64,000 bases of DNA from Paenibacillus monticola (lineage in GTDB: Bacteria; Bacillota; Bacilli; Paenibacillales; Paenibacillaceae), in contig NZ_WJXB01000001.1 of NCBI RefSeq assembly GCF_009664975.1, positions 124,001 to 188,000 of the forward strand, read 5' to 3'. A model generated the notes under the pieces. That model was not told where the DNA came from and searched no databases. It was given only the letters and a program-made list of their open reading frames with translations. Shown piece by piece: positions 1-8,877 of this stretch. Position 1 is the first letter of the stretch; each line of letters starts with the position of its first letter. The translations under genes and the position numbers were made by a program.

Positions 1-40
1 ATTTTATAATACCCAATTCATTCACAGAAAGAGGTTAACC

Positions 41-3000
41 ATGAAGAATATTTTCTCCTCCAAGCTGCTTACGCTTGGTCTGGCCTTATTGCTCGTCATT
101 TCGATTCTGGGTACATCGCTTGTTCCGGCTGGACAGGTCTATGCTGAGGCACAACAGTCCGCTGTACAGGAAGGGACTGTGAGTGTGACTGCGGCGACAT
201 ACGCGGTCGCCGAGTTTGTTTTGAACAGTGGGGTGCAGACAGAATGGCAAGCTATGGGTCTGGCCCAAGCTGGCTATAGAGTACCAGACAGTTACATTCA
301 CTCCCTTGAGAATCAAGTGAAGACGGCTCAAGGCAATTTCTCTAATGTTACGGATTACGCTCGGATAACGCTTGCTGCAAAAGCGATTGGTGCCGATCCG
401 GCCAGTTTTACTGACAAGGGTTACAATCTGATTGAGAAGATTTATAACAATGACAAAATGAGCGGCCAGACGCTCAATAATCCAGTCTATGCACTGCTGG
501 CCTTGGATTCAGGTCATTATACCGTTCCTGGGGATGCGTTATGGACAGCGGACAAGCTGCTCACTGAAATTCTGTCCAAACAGAATACGGATGGCGGTTT
601 TACCTTAAACACGGGAGCTAGCGATGTCGATATGACGGCGATGGTCTTGACTGCGTTAGCTGCTCATAAAGATAATTCAGCGGCCAATTCAGCGGGACAA
701 CGGGCAGTAGCCTGGTTATCCGCAGCACAGGATGGCAATGGCGGATTTGGGATTAGCAGCGAGAGTGTCTCACAAGCGATCATAGGTCTTGCTTCTTTTG
801 GAATAGACCCTGATGGTGCTGATTTCACCAAAAACAATATAGAGCTCATTGGAAAATTGTTGAGCTTCCGACTCGCAGATGGCAGCTTTGCTCATAGTCA
901 GAACGGCAGCTCTGATGTTCTTGCTACACAGCAAGGATTGCAGGCGCTGGTTGCCTATAACCTGTTCAATAAAGGCGGCAACGGCAAATTATATGATTTC
1001 TCTAATCCAGCAGTGCAGAACCCGCTAGTATATGTTCCGCTTACCGTAGAAGGTCCTGAGGGTACCTTGGCACAGGGAAGCACGTACGCAGGGAATGTAT
1101 TTGAGGCTTTGCAGAAGCTGGCGACAGAGAAGAGTCTTCCGTTAGTAATCACTAAAGATAATTATGTCACGGGAATCGGGAATGTTGTGGCTGGGAACTA
1201 TGGCGGATGGGATGGCTGGAGCTATGTCGTATCGCGTGCTGGCCAATGGATCTATCCAGATGTAGGCATGAGCGGCTTTGCACTGCAAGCTGCAGACCGG
1301 GTGTTGATTTATTATGGGGGAAGCGATACTGATGTTGTCAATTCCGTAATAATCTCCCAGGGACAGCCTACAGAAGAAACACCTTTTACGGTCACTGTCA
1401 CGAAGAAAAAATGGGTTTGGAACGGTAATACCTCCACCTCAGATCCAGTAACAGCACTGGCTGGTGATGTAAAGGTTCAAGTTGGAACTCAGACGGTTTC
1501 CACAGATGCTTATGGGGTAGCGTCATTTGCTGGCCTCTCGGCTGGTAATTACTCGCTGACAATAACCGGTTACCGTTCGGAGAATGTACCGGTTGTAGTG
1601 AAGTACACGCAAGCCTTGAAGGTTGCACCTAAAAATGTAACAGCCTCACTGTCCGTCGAAGGACCCCAAGGTCCTATCGCTGCGGGAACCTTACAAGCTG
1701 CCAATGCACTTGAAGCATTACAGCAGTTGACTACTTTAAACCATATTCCAGTAGATATTACTGAATCTTCTTTTGGCAGCTATGTATCAGGTATTAATGG
1801 AATTACGAGTGGTACTTACGATGGATGGTGGAGCTTCGTAGTCTCACGTAATGGTGAATGGATCTACCCAAGTGTAGGCATGGATGCCTTCAAGCTGCAG
1901 GAGTCAGACCAAGTGCTTGTCTATTATGCAGGAAGTACTACACAGGTAGTCAATGCTGTGGCCGTTTCCCCGTCACAACCACAGCCGGGACAGCCGTTTA
2001 CAGTAACAGTCACCCAGAAGCAGTGGGTATGGAATGACACTACGTACACTTCTGACCCTGTGATTTCATCGGCAGCTAATGTGCAGGTATCCATTGGTGG
2101 CAAGACTGAAACGACTAATGCTCAAGGTGTGGTGTCTTTTGCTGGGGGACTGTCAGCAAACACTTATACTATAGCCGTTACCGGTTATGTAGCAGATCGT
2201 ACACCTACGGTGGCTCGTTATACACAGTCACTGGTTGTTTCTTCGCCCGCCGCAGCTACGGCTACAATCTCCGTAGTCGGGGATAGTGCGCGTGGAACGA
2301 TTCTAAATAGTACTAAGGTTGCTCTGAATGCAGGAGATACCCCATACAGCCTGCTTGTTCGCCAATTGGGCAACAAGGTCACTACTGATGGCAGCGGGTC
2401 AAGTTTGTATGTAAAAGCAATTGACGGCTTGGCAGAATTTGACCGCGGACCCTTAAGTGGCTGGATATATTTTGTCAACGGTGCCTATCAGAATGTTAGC
2501 GCAGGCGCGTATATTCTCAGTAATGGTGATACAGTGAATTGGCGTTATACCACTAACGGAGGAACTGATCTGGGCCAACCGGCGGCAGGTTCGTCCGGAA
2601 CAGGTGGTTCCGGATCTGGGGCGGCAGTAAGCATCACTGTAGACAACACACTGCCGCTCAATCAAGTGGGAGAGACAACAGCCGTTACCAATTTGAGCAC
2701 CAAAATGACAGCGGCACAAGCGGCGGTACTGGGCAAAACTTTGGCGGCTAATACAGTATCGGTTACACAGGAGGTTACTTCAGGCGCTCCAGCCACTCTG
2801 ACGGACAGCACACACGAAGTGCAATTGCAGATTCCAGCTGGAGCAGTTTCGGGTCCGGTCAAGATTACAATGCAGGAGCAGAGCTCGAACCGCAGTGAAT
2901 TGGTGTCTGGTTTGTACGAGTTCACCCCTGACGGCACCAAATTCACCAAGCCCATTGATTTAGCAATTACGGTCCCGGTGACCACAGATTTCCCGGGCAA

Positions 3001-4537
3001 TCTGGTTGTGGCTTGGCTCAACAAGACGACTAATCAATGGATTCCCGTTCCATCCAGTCTGGATGTCAAGACTGGAGTCATCACGGGCAAGGTCAGTCAC
3101 TTCACTTCGTATGCAGTCATTGACCGCAGCAAATGGGAACCACAGCAAGAACAGCTAAAGAGCGATATCGCCGCTGTGGCGAAGAATATTGCAGCAGCCG
3201 GAGAGATTAGTGCTTGGCAGGCTCTTGGTCTGGCTCGATCCGGCAATGTGGTGCCGTCCGGTTTTTTAGCTGGAGTGAAAGAGCAGTTAATCGCGAACAA
3301 AGGCGAATTCCGCAAGGTTACCGATTATGAGCGCACGGCTTTGGCTGTAGCCGCTAGCGGCGGTGATCCGCTGAATATCGGCGGATTCAACCTGATCGAG
3401 AAGATATACAACAATGCGAATATGATTAAGCAAGGCAGCAACGGACCGATTTTTGCACTGATTGCCTTGGATAGTGCAGCATATAGTGTGCCTGTCAATG
3501 CGCAGTGGAATAAGGAAAGCTTGCTCAAGTGGATTCTGGAGCAGCAAAACACAGACGGCGGCTTCCCGCTGACCACAGGTGAGGCGGGTAATGTAGACAT
3601 AACCGCTATGGCAGTTGCCGCACTTTCGGCTCATGGAGAGCAGGCGGGTGTGAAAGCCGCTATCGACAAAGCGATCAACTGGCTGTCACAGCAGCAGTTA
3701 GAGAACGGCGGCTATAAGCTGTCCGGTGAGGAGAATAGCGAGAGTGTAGCTCAGGTTATTATTGCTCTGTCCGCAGCGGGTGCAGGCCCTAATGATTCCC
3801 GGTTTGTCAAAGCAAAGGGTGGGCTTCTAAGCAACCTGGCAGCTTTTAAAAAGGCAGACGGGGGCTACGCCCATGCCCCAGCAGACAACATAAGCAATAG
3901 CCTTGCGACCGAGCAGGTGCTCTTGGCTCTGACGGCCTATGACCGTTCCCTGAACGGGCAAGCAAAGCTGTATAGCTTATCTTCCGTCCCTACTGCAATA
4001 AGTGTGGTCTTTGCCGATGAGCAACAAATTTCGGCTTGGGCGCTGGATGCCGTACATGCGGCCTATGATAGAAAGCTGATGCAAGGTGTCAGTGGCAGCA
4101 GCCTTATATTTGCACCTAAAGAGAACATTACACGGGCACAGTTTGCAGCATTGCTGCTGAGATTGACACACAACACGCCAGCAGCGGCTTCCACAGCACC
4201 TGTATTCAGCGACGTGAAGGCTGGAGCATGGTACTATGGAGATGTGCTGAAAGCGAAAGAGTTGGGTATTATTGACGGGATCAGCGCGACAGCTTTTAAT
4301 CCGAATGGGACGATCACCCGCCAGGATATGGCTGTGATGATTGCCAGAGCGTTCAAACTGGCGGGTCCCGCTGACGCGCAGAGCTTTAAAGACGAAGGTA
4401 AGATCAGTCCGTACGCCTCGATTGCCGTACATTCTGTATCAGAGCTGGGTTATATGACCGGCTTTAATGGAGCCTTCGATCCTTCAGCTTCTGTCACTAG
4501 AGAGATGGCGGCTGTGGTTGCTGTCAGATTGCCCTAA
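41..4537 (+). CDS. SLH-anchored surface protein with two alpha-toroid regions and three DUF4430 (transcobalamin-C-like) domains
   Basis: This is a 1498-residue secreted protein with a signal peptide (about residues 1-36, ending in VYAEA). A first alpha/alpha-toroid (prenyltransferase/terpenoid-cyclase-like) region spans about 50-320 and contains QNTDGGF. Three DUF4430-like beta domains follow at about 330-430, 535-645 and 740-850. Next come a ZU5-like segment (about 925-1025), a second toroid (about 1030-1315, again QNTDGGF) and three SLH repeats (about 1326-1498) that should tether it to secondary cell-wall polymer. DUF4430 corresponds to the C-terminal domain of eukaryotic transcobalamin and intrinsic factor, whose N-terminal domain is an alpha6/alpha6 toroid. 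The downstream genes encode a DUF4430 lipoprotein and an ECF transporter, so I infer a surface receptor for a corrinoid-like ligand. An AAAGAGG ribosome-binding site precedes the ATG. Only 40 bases upstream are visible, so a riboswitch cannot be assessed. Architecture is well supported; the ligand is inferred. Confidence 0.85.
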   Translation: MKNIFSSKLLTLGLALLLVISILGTSLVPAGQVYAEAQQSAVQEGTVSVTAATYAVAEFVLNSGVQTEWQAMGLAQAGYRVPDSYIHSLENQVKTAQGNFSNVTDYARITLAAKAIGADPASFTDKGYNLIEKIYNNDKMSGQTLNNPVYALLALDSGHYTVPGDALWTADKLLTEILSKQNTDGGFTLNTGASDVDMTAMVLTALAAHKDNSAANSAGQRAVAWLSAAQDGNGGFGISSESVSQAIIGLASFGIDPDGADFTKNNIELIGKLLSFRLADGSFAHSQNGSSDVLATQQGLQALVAYNLFNKGGNGKLYDFSNPAVQNPLVYVPLTVEGPEGTLAQGSTYAGNVFEALQKLATEKSLPLVITKDNYVTGIGNVVAGNYGGWDGWSYVVSRAGQWIYPDVGMSGFALQAADRVLIYYGGSDTDVVNSVIISQGQPTEETPFTVTVTKKKWVWNGNTSTSDPVTALAGDVKVQVGTQTVSTDAYGVASFAGLSAGNYSLTITGYRSENVPVVVKYTQALKVAPKNVTASLSVEGPQGPIAAGTLQAANALEALQQLTTLNHIPVDITESSFGSYVSGINGITSGTYDGWWSFVVSRNGEWIYPSVGMDAFKLQESDQVLVYYAGSTTQVVNAVAVSPSQPQPGQPFTVTVTQKQWVWNDTTYTSDPVISSAANVQVSIGGKTETTNAQGVVSFAGGLSANTYTIAVTGYVADRTPTVARYTQSLVVSSPAAATATISVVGDSARGTILNSTKVALNAGDTPYSLLVRQLGNKVTTDGSGSSLYVKAIDGLAEFDRGPLSGWIYFVNGAYQNVSAGAYILSNGDTVNWRYTTNGGTDLGQPAAGSSGTGGSGSGAAVSITVDNTLPLNQVGETTAVTNLSTKMTAAQAAVLGKTLAANTVSVTQEVTSGAPATLTDSTHEVQLQIPAGAVSGPVKITMQEQSSNRSELVSGLYEFTPDGTKFTKPIDLAITVPVTTDFPGNLVVAWLNKTTNQWIPVPSSLDVKTGVITGKVSHFTSYAVIDRSKWEPQQEQLKSDIAAVAKNIAAAGEISAWQALGLARSGNVVPSGFLAGVKEQLIANKGEFRKVTDYERTALAVAASGGDPLNIGGFNLIEKIYNNANMIKQGSNGPIFALIALDSAAYSVPVNAQWNKESLLKWILEQQNTDGGFPLTTGEAGNVDITAMAVAALSAHGEQAGVKAAIDKAINWLSQQQLENGGYKLSGEENSESVAQVIIALSAAGAGPNDSRFVKAKGGLLSNLAAFKKADGGYAHAPADNISNSLATEQVLLALTAYDRSLNGQAKLYSLSSVPTAISVVFADEQQISAWALDAVHAAYDRKLMQGVSGSSLIFAPKENITRAQFAALLLRLTHNTPAAASTAPVFSDVKAGAWYYGDVLKAKELGIIDGISATAFNPNGTITRQDMAVMIARAFKLAGPADAQSFKDEGKISPYASIAVHSVSELGYMTGFNGAFDPSASVTREMAAVVAVRLP

Positions 4538-4642
4538 ACACTTGTCTTAACATCCAATTGAAATTATATAGAGAATGGATGGAACGGGGGAGGCTTTTGC
4601 CAACCCTCGTTCTTTTCCCTTTTTACGGAGGTGTGCAGAATA

Positions 4643-5533
4643 ATGTCCAAACAAGCTTCACGTGTATATACATTACTAACAGTCCTGCTTATAGCGTTGG
4701 TTCTGGTGGTTGGATGTTCTTCCGGTGAACCGCAAGCTTCTGGTTCACAAACGACTTTAAACGTTAGCGATAATTTGGAGAGCAGCGCGGCGGAAGCGGG
4801 AGCAGGAGCGCCTGCATCCGAGCCTCCTGCGACTGGCGCCAACGCGTCTGCGCAAGCCGCAGCCGCAGGCGAAGGCACAGCACAGCCATCGGCTGCCGCG
4901 CCGAGCGGCAAGCCTGCGGCTGCTTCCGGCCCGGAGTCGACTCCGGCTCCGGCAGGAACTACACCGGCAGCAACGCCCAGCTCGGCTGCCGGCAATGCTG
5001 GTTCTGCTTCTAAGGCTTCGCCAGAAGCAGATCACGCAGATGGAAGCTCTCCATCTGCGAAGGGATCTGTGCCGTCTATAGCTGCTGCACAGCCGACGGC
5101 TACGGATAAGCCGCCGTCCACAACGAAGCCGGCGGCAGCAGTTCAACCCGCAGCTTCGGTGAAACCTGCGGGAAACGCAGCAACAGCAAGTACCGCCACA
5201 ATATCCATTGTGGGGGATAAGGAGTTTGGCATTATTATGTCTGCGACCTCAGTGAATGTGGAGGAAGGCGACACTGTGCTGGATCTGCTCAAGGCAATCA
5301 CCCGGGCGAATAAAATGCAGATGGAATTTAGCGGTGCCAAAGGATTTTCTTACATCGAAGGCATTGATAATTTGTACGAATTCGACCATGGTGCAGAGAG
5401 TGGCTGGATGTACCGTGTAAATGGAGAGTTCCCAAGCAAAAGCGCTGGGGCCTATACAGTGAAGCCTGGAGATATTATCGATTGGCTGTACACGCTTGAT
5501 ATGGGCAAGGATATCGGAGCCAAGAGGCCATGA
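4643..5533 (+). CDS. DUF4430 lipoprotein, putative ligand-handover protein of an ECF transporter
   Basis: The 296-residue product has a lipoprotein signal peptide with lipobox VVGC (Cys25). A long Ala/Pro/Ser/Thr-rich linker (about 30-180) would span the wall, and one C-terminal DUF4430 domain follows (about 185-290). That domain resembles the third DUF4430 of the upstream SLH protein; both have ATIS-VGD at the start and an EFD-G-SGW block with SAGAY later. The ATG at 4643 is preferred over an upstream GTG because ACGGAGG lies about 8 bases before it. The stop overlaps the EcfT start as ATGA, so translation is probably coupled. I infer a membrane-side relay from the surface receptor to the ECF permease. 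The linker is extremely GC-rich, typical of low-complexity Ala/Pro tracts and not evidence of transfer. Confidence 0.85.
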   Translation: MSKQASRVYTLLTVLLIALVLVVGCSSGEPQASGSQTTLNVSDNLESSAAEAGAGAPASEPPATGANASAQAAAAGEGTAQPSAAAPSGKPAAASGPESTPAPAGTTPAATPSSAAGNAGSASKASPEADHADGSSPSAKGSVPSIAAAQPTATDKPPSTTKPAAAVQPAASVKPAGNAATASTATISIVGDKEFGIIMSATSVNVEEGDTVLDLLKAITRANKMQMEFSGAKGFSYIEGIDNLYEFDHGAESGWMYRVNGEFPSKSAGAYTVKPGDIIDWLYTLDMGKDIGAKRP

Positions 5534-6474
5534 ACAAAGGCTTCCGTTCCATGCATCCAGCCGTAGCTTTATTGTATTATGCAGGGCTGCTGCTGTTCGC
5601 GGCTCTGCTGTTTCACCCCGTGTTTTTGCTTACCGAAATGATCGGAGTGTTGAGTCTGCTGCTTATGCAGAGGCAGGGGCGGCATTTACTGCGAGCCCTG
5701 CCCTTTTACTTGCTGATGGCCGGTTCTGTTGCAGTAATGAATCCATTGTTCTCGCATAGAGGCGCTAATATCCTGTTTTATTTGCTGGATCAGCCGATTA
5801 CGCTTGAAGCCGTTCTCTATGGGGTGATGATGATGCTGGTGCTGCTGACGATTTTTATCGTATTTAGGTCTTATAACTACACGGTTACAACAGATAAATT
5901 TATGTATTTGTTTGCAGCAGCAGCACCCAGAACTGCATTGCTGAGCCTGATGGCTATCCGGTTTGTACCGTTGTTCCAAAGGCGTCTGCGCCAAATCACC
6001 TTAATTCAGAGCACTAGAGGCATTAACGTTAACTCGGGTAAGTTGCGTAAAAGAATGAAGGACGGCATGACGCTGCTCAAGGTGCTCTTAACGTGGTCGC
6101 TGGAGGAGGCGCTGCAAAGTGCGGATTCAATGAAGGCCCGCGGCTACGGTATCCGCAAACGCAGCACTTACGGAATCTACAAGCTGGACCGGCAGGATAT
6201 CTGGATCTTAATTGTGCTTGCGGTTAGCGGCCTGTGCACGCTGCTTGGCTGGCTACAAGGCTACGCCATGCTGGAGATCTATCCACGCATGAAGCCTGCG
6301 GTATTCAGCTGGGGCGAAGCTGCTATGTTCGCGAGCTTTTGCCTGTTCGTGCTGACGCCTTTAGGGCTGGAAGGAAAGGAGAAATGGTTATGGAGATCAT
6401 CACGGCGGAGCGGTTATCCTTCCGTTACCCCGATGAAAGCAGGAATTCGCTCGATGAGCTTTCGTTCTCGGTAA
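5530..6474 (+). CDS. ecfT: ECF transporter transmembrane component (EcfT/CbiQ family)
   Basis: This 314-residue membrane protein has several hydrophobic segments in its N-terminal half and one near the C-terminus. The cytoplasmic coupling region carries the two Ala/Thr-Arg-Gly motifs typical of EcfT (IQSTRGI and MKARGYG), which grip the ATPases. It starts within the upstream stop (ATGA). Its 3' end overlaps the next gene by 85 bases, and the last roughly 30 residues (Arg/Ser-rich) read through the start of the ATPase gene in another frame. This overlap is longer than usual and suggests a recently extended C-terminus or strong translational coupling. In ECF systems this subunit joins the S component to two ATPases. 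Confidence 0.88.
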   Translation: MNKGFRSMHPAVALLYYAGLLLFAALLFHPVFLLTEMIGVLSLLLMQRQGRHLLRALPFYLLMAGSVAVMNPLFSHRGANILFYLLDQPITLEAVLYGVMMMLVLLTIFIVFRSYNYTVTTDKFMYLFAAAAPRTALLSLMAIRFVPLFQRRLRQITLIQSTRGINVNSGKLRKRMKDGMTLLKVLLTWSLEEALQSADSMKARGYGIRKRSTYGIYKLDRQDIWILIVLAVSGLCTLLGWLQGYAMLEIYPRMKPAVFSWGEAAMFASFCLFVLTPLGLEGKEKWLWRSSRRSGYPSVTPMKAGIRSMSFRSR

Positions 6475-8039
6475 ATGAAGGGGAGTTTGTAGTGCTCTGC
6501 GGACCTTCGGGCTGCGGCAAAACAACACTCCTGCGTCACCTGAAGCGGGAGCTTACACCCGTGGGGACCGGTAGTGGAACGCTCAAGTACCAAGGCCAAC
6601 TGCTGGCCGAGCTGTCACCGGAAAGAGCGGCCGGAGAGATCGGGATGGTGTTCCAGAATCCTGATGCGCAGATTGTGATGGATACCGTATGGCATGAGCT
6701 GGCTTTTTCCATGGAGAATATGGGCTATCCGCCTTCAGTAATGCGCAGCAGACTGGCGGAAATATCCGGGCTGTTCGGGTTGGAGCCTTTGCTATATAAG
6801 TCGGTGCATGAGCTTTCTGGTGGACAAAAACAGCTGCTAAATCTGGCCTCCGTCCTGCTGCTTCAGCCCAAGCTGCTGCTGCTGGACGAGCCGACCTCAC
6901 AGCTGGACCCCGTAGCTGCTCGGGAATTCATCGGAATTCTACAGCGTTTGAATGAGGAAATGTCGATGACTATAGTCATCAGCGAACATAGGCTGGAAGA
7001 GGTACTGCCCTTGGCTGACCGTGTCCTGCTGTTGGAAGATGGGGCCTTGAAGGCTGAAGGCAGCCCTCGGGAAATGGTGCGGAGGATCGGCAAAGAGCTA
7101 TCCTCGTCTCATTTAGCTTATTTGCCTACGGCAGCTCGTCTGTTTCTACGACTATCGCCTGAGGCGGAGTATGCGGAGCTGAATTCCCTTCCGCTGACCG
7201 TTCGCGAGGGTAAGCAATGGCTGCAAAAGCGGCGGTTATTGGAGACAGATGCTAAAGGAATGGCGGTTGCGGGATCTGTGGCAAATACAGGACTATCCAC
7301 CGATGCAGAGGTTCTGCTGAACTGCCGTGAGGTTACCTTCAGGTATGAGCAGGATGGCCCGGAGGTGCTAAAGAAGCTGTCGTTATTGCTATTTCGGGGT
7401 GAGCTTCTGACCATTATGGGTGGGAACGGTGCCGGGAAGTCCACACTACTGCATGTGATTAGTGGCCTTGCGAAGCCACAGCGAGGCAAGGCGGAGCTGG
7501 CCAAGGGAGTAAGTGCCGGCTATCTGGCACAGAATCCGCTGCTCTATTTCAGTCAGGACACGGTATTGGAAGAGCTGCAGCATATGGCTCATTATGCCGG
7601 GATGACGGAAGCAGAGTCCCAGCATGAAATTGCCGAATTGACCGCTATCTTTCAGCTTCAAGACCTATGGGGAAGCCATCCGCAGGATATTAGCGGTGGA
7701 CAGCAGCAGAAGGTCGCACTGGCGATGGTATTGCTGCTGAAGCCTGATATCCTGCTGCTGGATGAGCCTACCAAGGGACTAGATCCTGGGGCTAAAGAAA
7801 ACCTGGCCTCGCTGCTGCTGCATTTGCGAAGCCAAGGCGCAAGCATCATCATCGTGACGCATGATGTGGAGTTTGCAGCCAGACATGCTTCACGCTGCGC
7901 AATGCTCTTTGACGGAGGTATTACGGCGGAAGGTACGCCGGAAAGTTTTTTTAGTGCGAATTATTTCTATACCACAGCTGTAAACCGCATGGTGCGGGAT
8001 TGGCTGCCGCAAGCATTGACCATAGAGGATGTGAATTAA
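6390..8039 (+). CDS. ECF transporter ATPase, two fused ABC domains
   Basis: The 549-residue protein has two complete ABC ATPase halves in one chain. The first has Walker A GPSGCGKTT, signature LSGGQKQ and Walker B LLLLDEPTSQLDP. The second, after a linker of about 60-70 residues, has GGNGAGKST, ISGGQQQK and ILLLDEPTKGLDP. Fused EcfA-EcfA' proteins of this length are known in dedicated (group I) ECF transporters such as YkoD of Bacillus. The ATG at 6390 is favoured because AAAGGAG ends 8 bases upstream; ATG 6384 is the alternative. It lies between the EcfT and S-component genes, 3 bases from the latter, so this is a dedicated and not a shared ECF module. Confidence 0.92.
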   Translation: MEIITAERLSFRYPDESRNSLDELSFSVNEGEFVVLCGPSGCGKTTLLRHLKRELTPVGTGSGTLKYQGQLLAELSPERAAGEIGMVFQNPDAQIVMDTVWHELAFSMENMGYPPSVMRSRLAEISGLFGLEPLLYKSVHELSGGQKQLLNLASVLLLQPKLLLLDEPTSQLDPVAAREFIGILQRLNEEMSMTIVISEHRLEEVLPLADRVLLLEDGALKAEGSPREMVRRIGKELSSSHLAYLPTAARLFLRLSPEAEYAELNSLPLTVREGKQWLQKRRLLETDAKGMAVAGSVANTGLSTDAEVLLNCREVTFRYEQDGPEVLKKLSLLLFRGELLTIMGGNGAGKSTLLHVISGLAKPQRGKAELAKGVSAGYLAQNPLLYFSQDTVLEELQHMAHYAGMTEAESQHEIAELTAIFQLQDLWGSHPQDISGGQQQKVALAMVLLLKPDILLLDEPTKGLDPGAKENLASLLLHLRSQGASIIIVTHDVEFAARHASRCAMLFDGGITAEGTPESFFSANYFYTTAVNRMVRDWLPQALTIEDVN

Positions 8040-8042
8040 GCA

Positions 8043-8732
8043 ATGGCACGGTTTCGCTTTCCGCTCCTGATTGCCCTGGCGCTATTTGTAGTGATACTGG
8101 CGCTTACTGCCGCACTGAAGGACCGTCATTATATCCTGCTTAGTCTTGTATTGGTTGCTGCAGCGCTGTTTCCGCTATTTGTAAGATTGGAGCGCCGAGC
8201 GCTTGAATCGCGCGAGCTGGTCCTGTTGGCTGTATTATCTGCTGTAGCTGCCGTCAGCCGGATTCCATTTGCTGCCTTGCCCAGCGTTAAGCCGGTGTCA
8301 GCAATCGTAATCCTTTCGGCCTATGTATTCGGAGCGGAGGCTGGGTTCATCATCGGGGCCGTTGCAGCGCTTGTCTCCAATATTTATTTTGGTCAAGGTC
8401 CCTGGACGCCCTGGCAGATGTTCGCTTGGGGAATGGTCGGCCTTACAGCTGGCTGGTTGCGCAATACCAGGTGGATGCGAACAAGAACCGGAATGCTAAT
8501 CTTCGGCTTCATCTGGGGATTTCTGTTCGGCTGGATCATGAATATATGGTATATTATCAGTTTGCCCGATGCTTTTAGCTGGGGGCTTGTGGCCGCTGCC
8601 TATGCTTCCAGCTTTTATTTTGATCTGGCCCATGCGTTATCAAATGTCTTCTTTCTATCCCTATTGGCTGGAGGCTGGATCAAGGTATTGCAGCGTTTCC
8701 GCAAGAAATATGGCCTGCTGCAGCAGGAGTAA
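8043..8732 (+). CDS. ECF transporter S component (substrate-binding membrane subunit)
   Basis: The 229-residue, highly hydrophobic protein has about six membrane spans. A conserved central block includes PSVKPVSAIVILSAYVFG and GQGPWTPWQMFAWG, typical of ECF S components, including members assigned to cobalamin-type uptake. It is the last gene of the operon and starts 3 bases after the ATPase stop. Substrate cannot be read from the sequence with certainty. A corrinoid is inferred because the two extracytoplasmic partners carry the transcobalamin-like DUF4430 fold. No clear intrinsic terminator follows it. Confidence 0.82.
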   Translation: MARFRFPLLIALALFVVILALTAALKDRHYILLSLVLVAAALFPLFVRLERRALESRELVLLAVLSAVAAVSRIPFAALPSVKPVSAIVILSAYVFGAEAGFIIGAVAALVSNIYFGQGPWTPWQMFAWGMVGLTAGWLRNTRWMRTRTGMLIFGFIWGFLFGWIMNIWYIISLPDAFSWGLVAAAYASSFYFDLAHALSNVFFLSLLAGGWIKVLQRFRKKYGLLQQE

Positions 8733-8828
8733 AGACCTACTAATGAGATTAGTTTCAGGACTCATACGACATATTATTTATAATTCGACAATATTTTCAT
8801 TGGCGATGTCATGTATTCGACCTTTTTC

Positions 8829-8836
8829 GCCGATAT
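8829..8836 (+). promoter_or_regulatory. Sigma-D-type -10 element upstream of the chemoreceptor gene
   Basis: GCCGATAT is an exact match to the sigma-D (flagellar/chemotaxis) -10 consensus and lies about 42 bases before the chemoreceptor start, which is sensible for a transcription start near 8843. The -35 position lacks a clear TAAA, so the promoter is only partly supported. Chemoreceptor genes of Bacillus relatives are commonly in the sigma-D regulon. Confidence 0.5.
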
Positions 8837-8877
8837 ACTAGGTATATGTAATGTCATCTAGAGGGCGGGATTGAGAC

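Noticed and set aside
4757..5146. Arg/Cys-rich minus-strand frame inside the DUF4430 lipoprotein gene
   Set aside because: It is a shadow of the GC-rich Ala/Pro linker with no start signals.
6234..6389. Upstream extension of the fused ECF ATPase
   Set aside because: It overlaps EcfT in another frame and lacks ATPase homology; AAAGGAG precedes ATG 6390.
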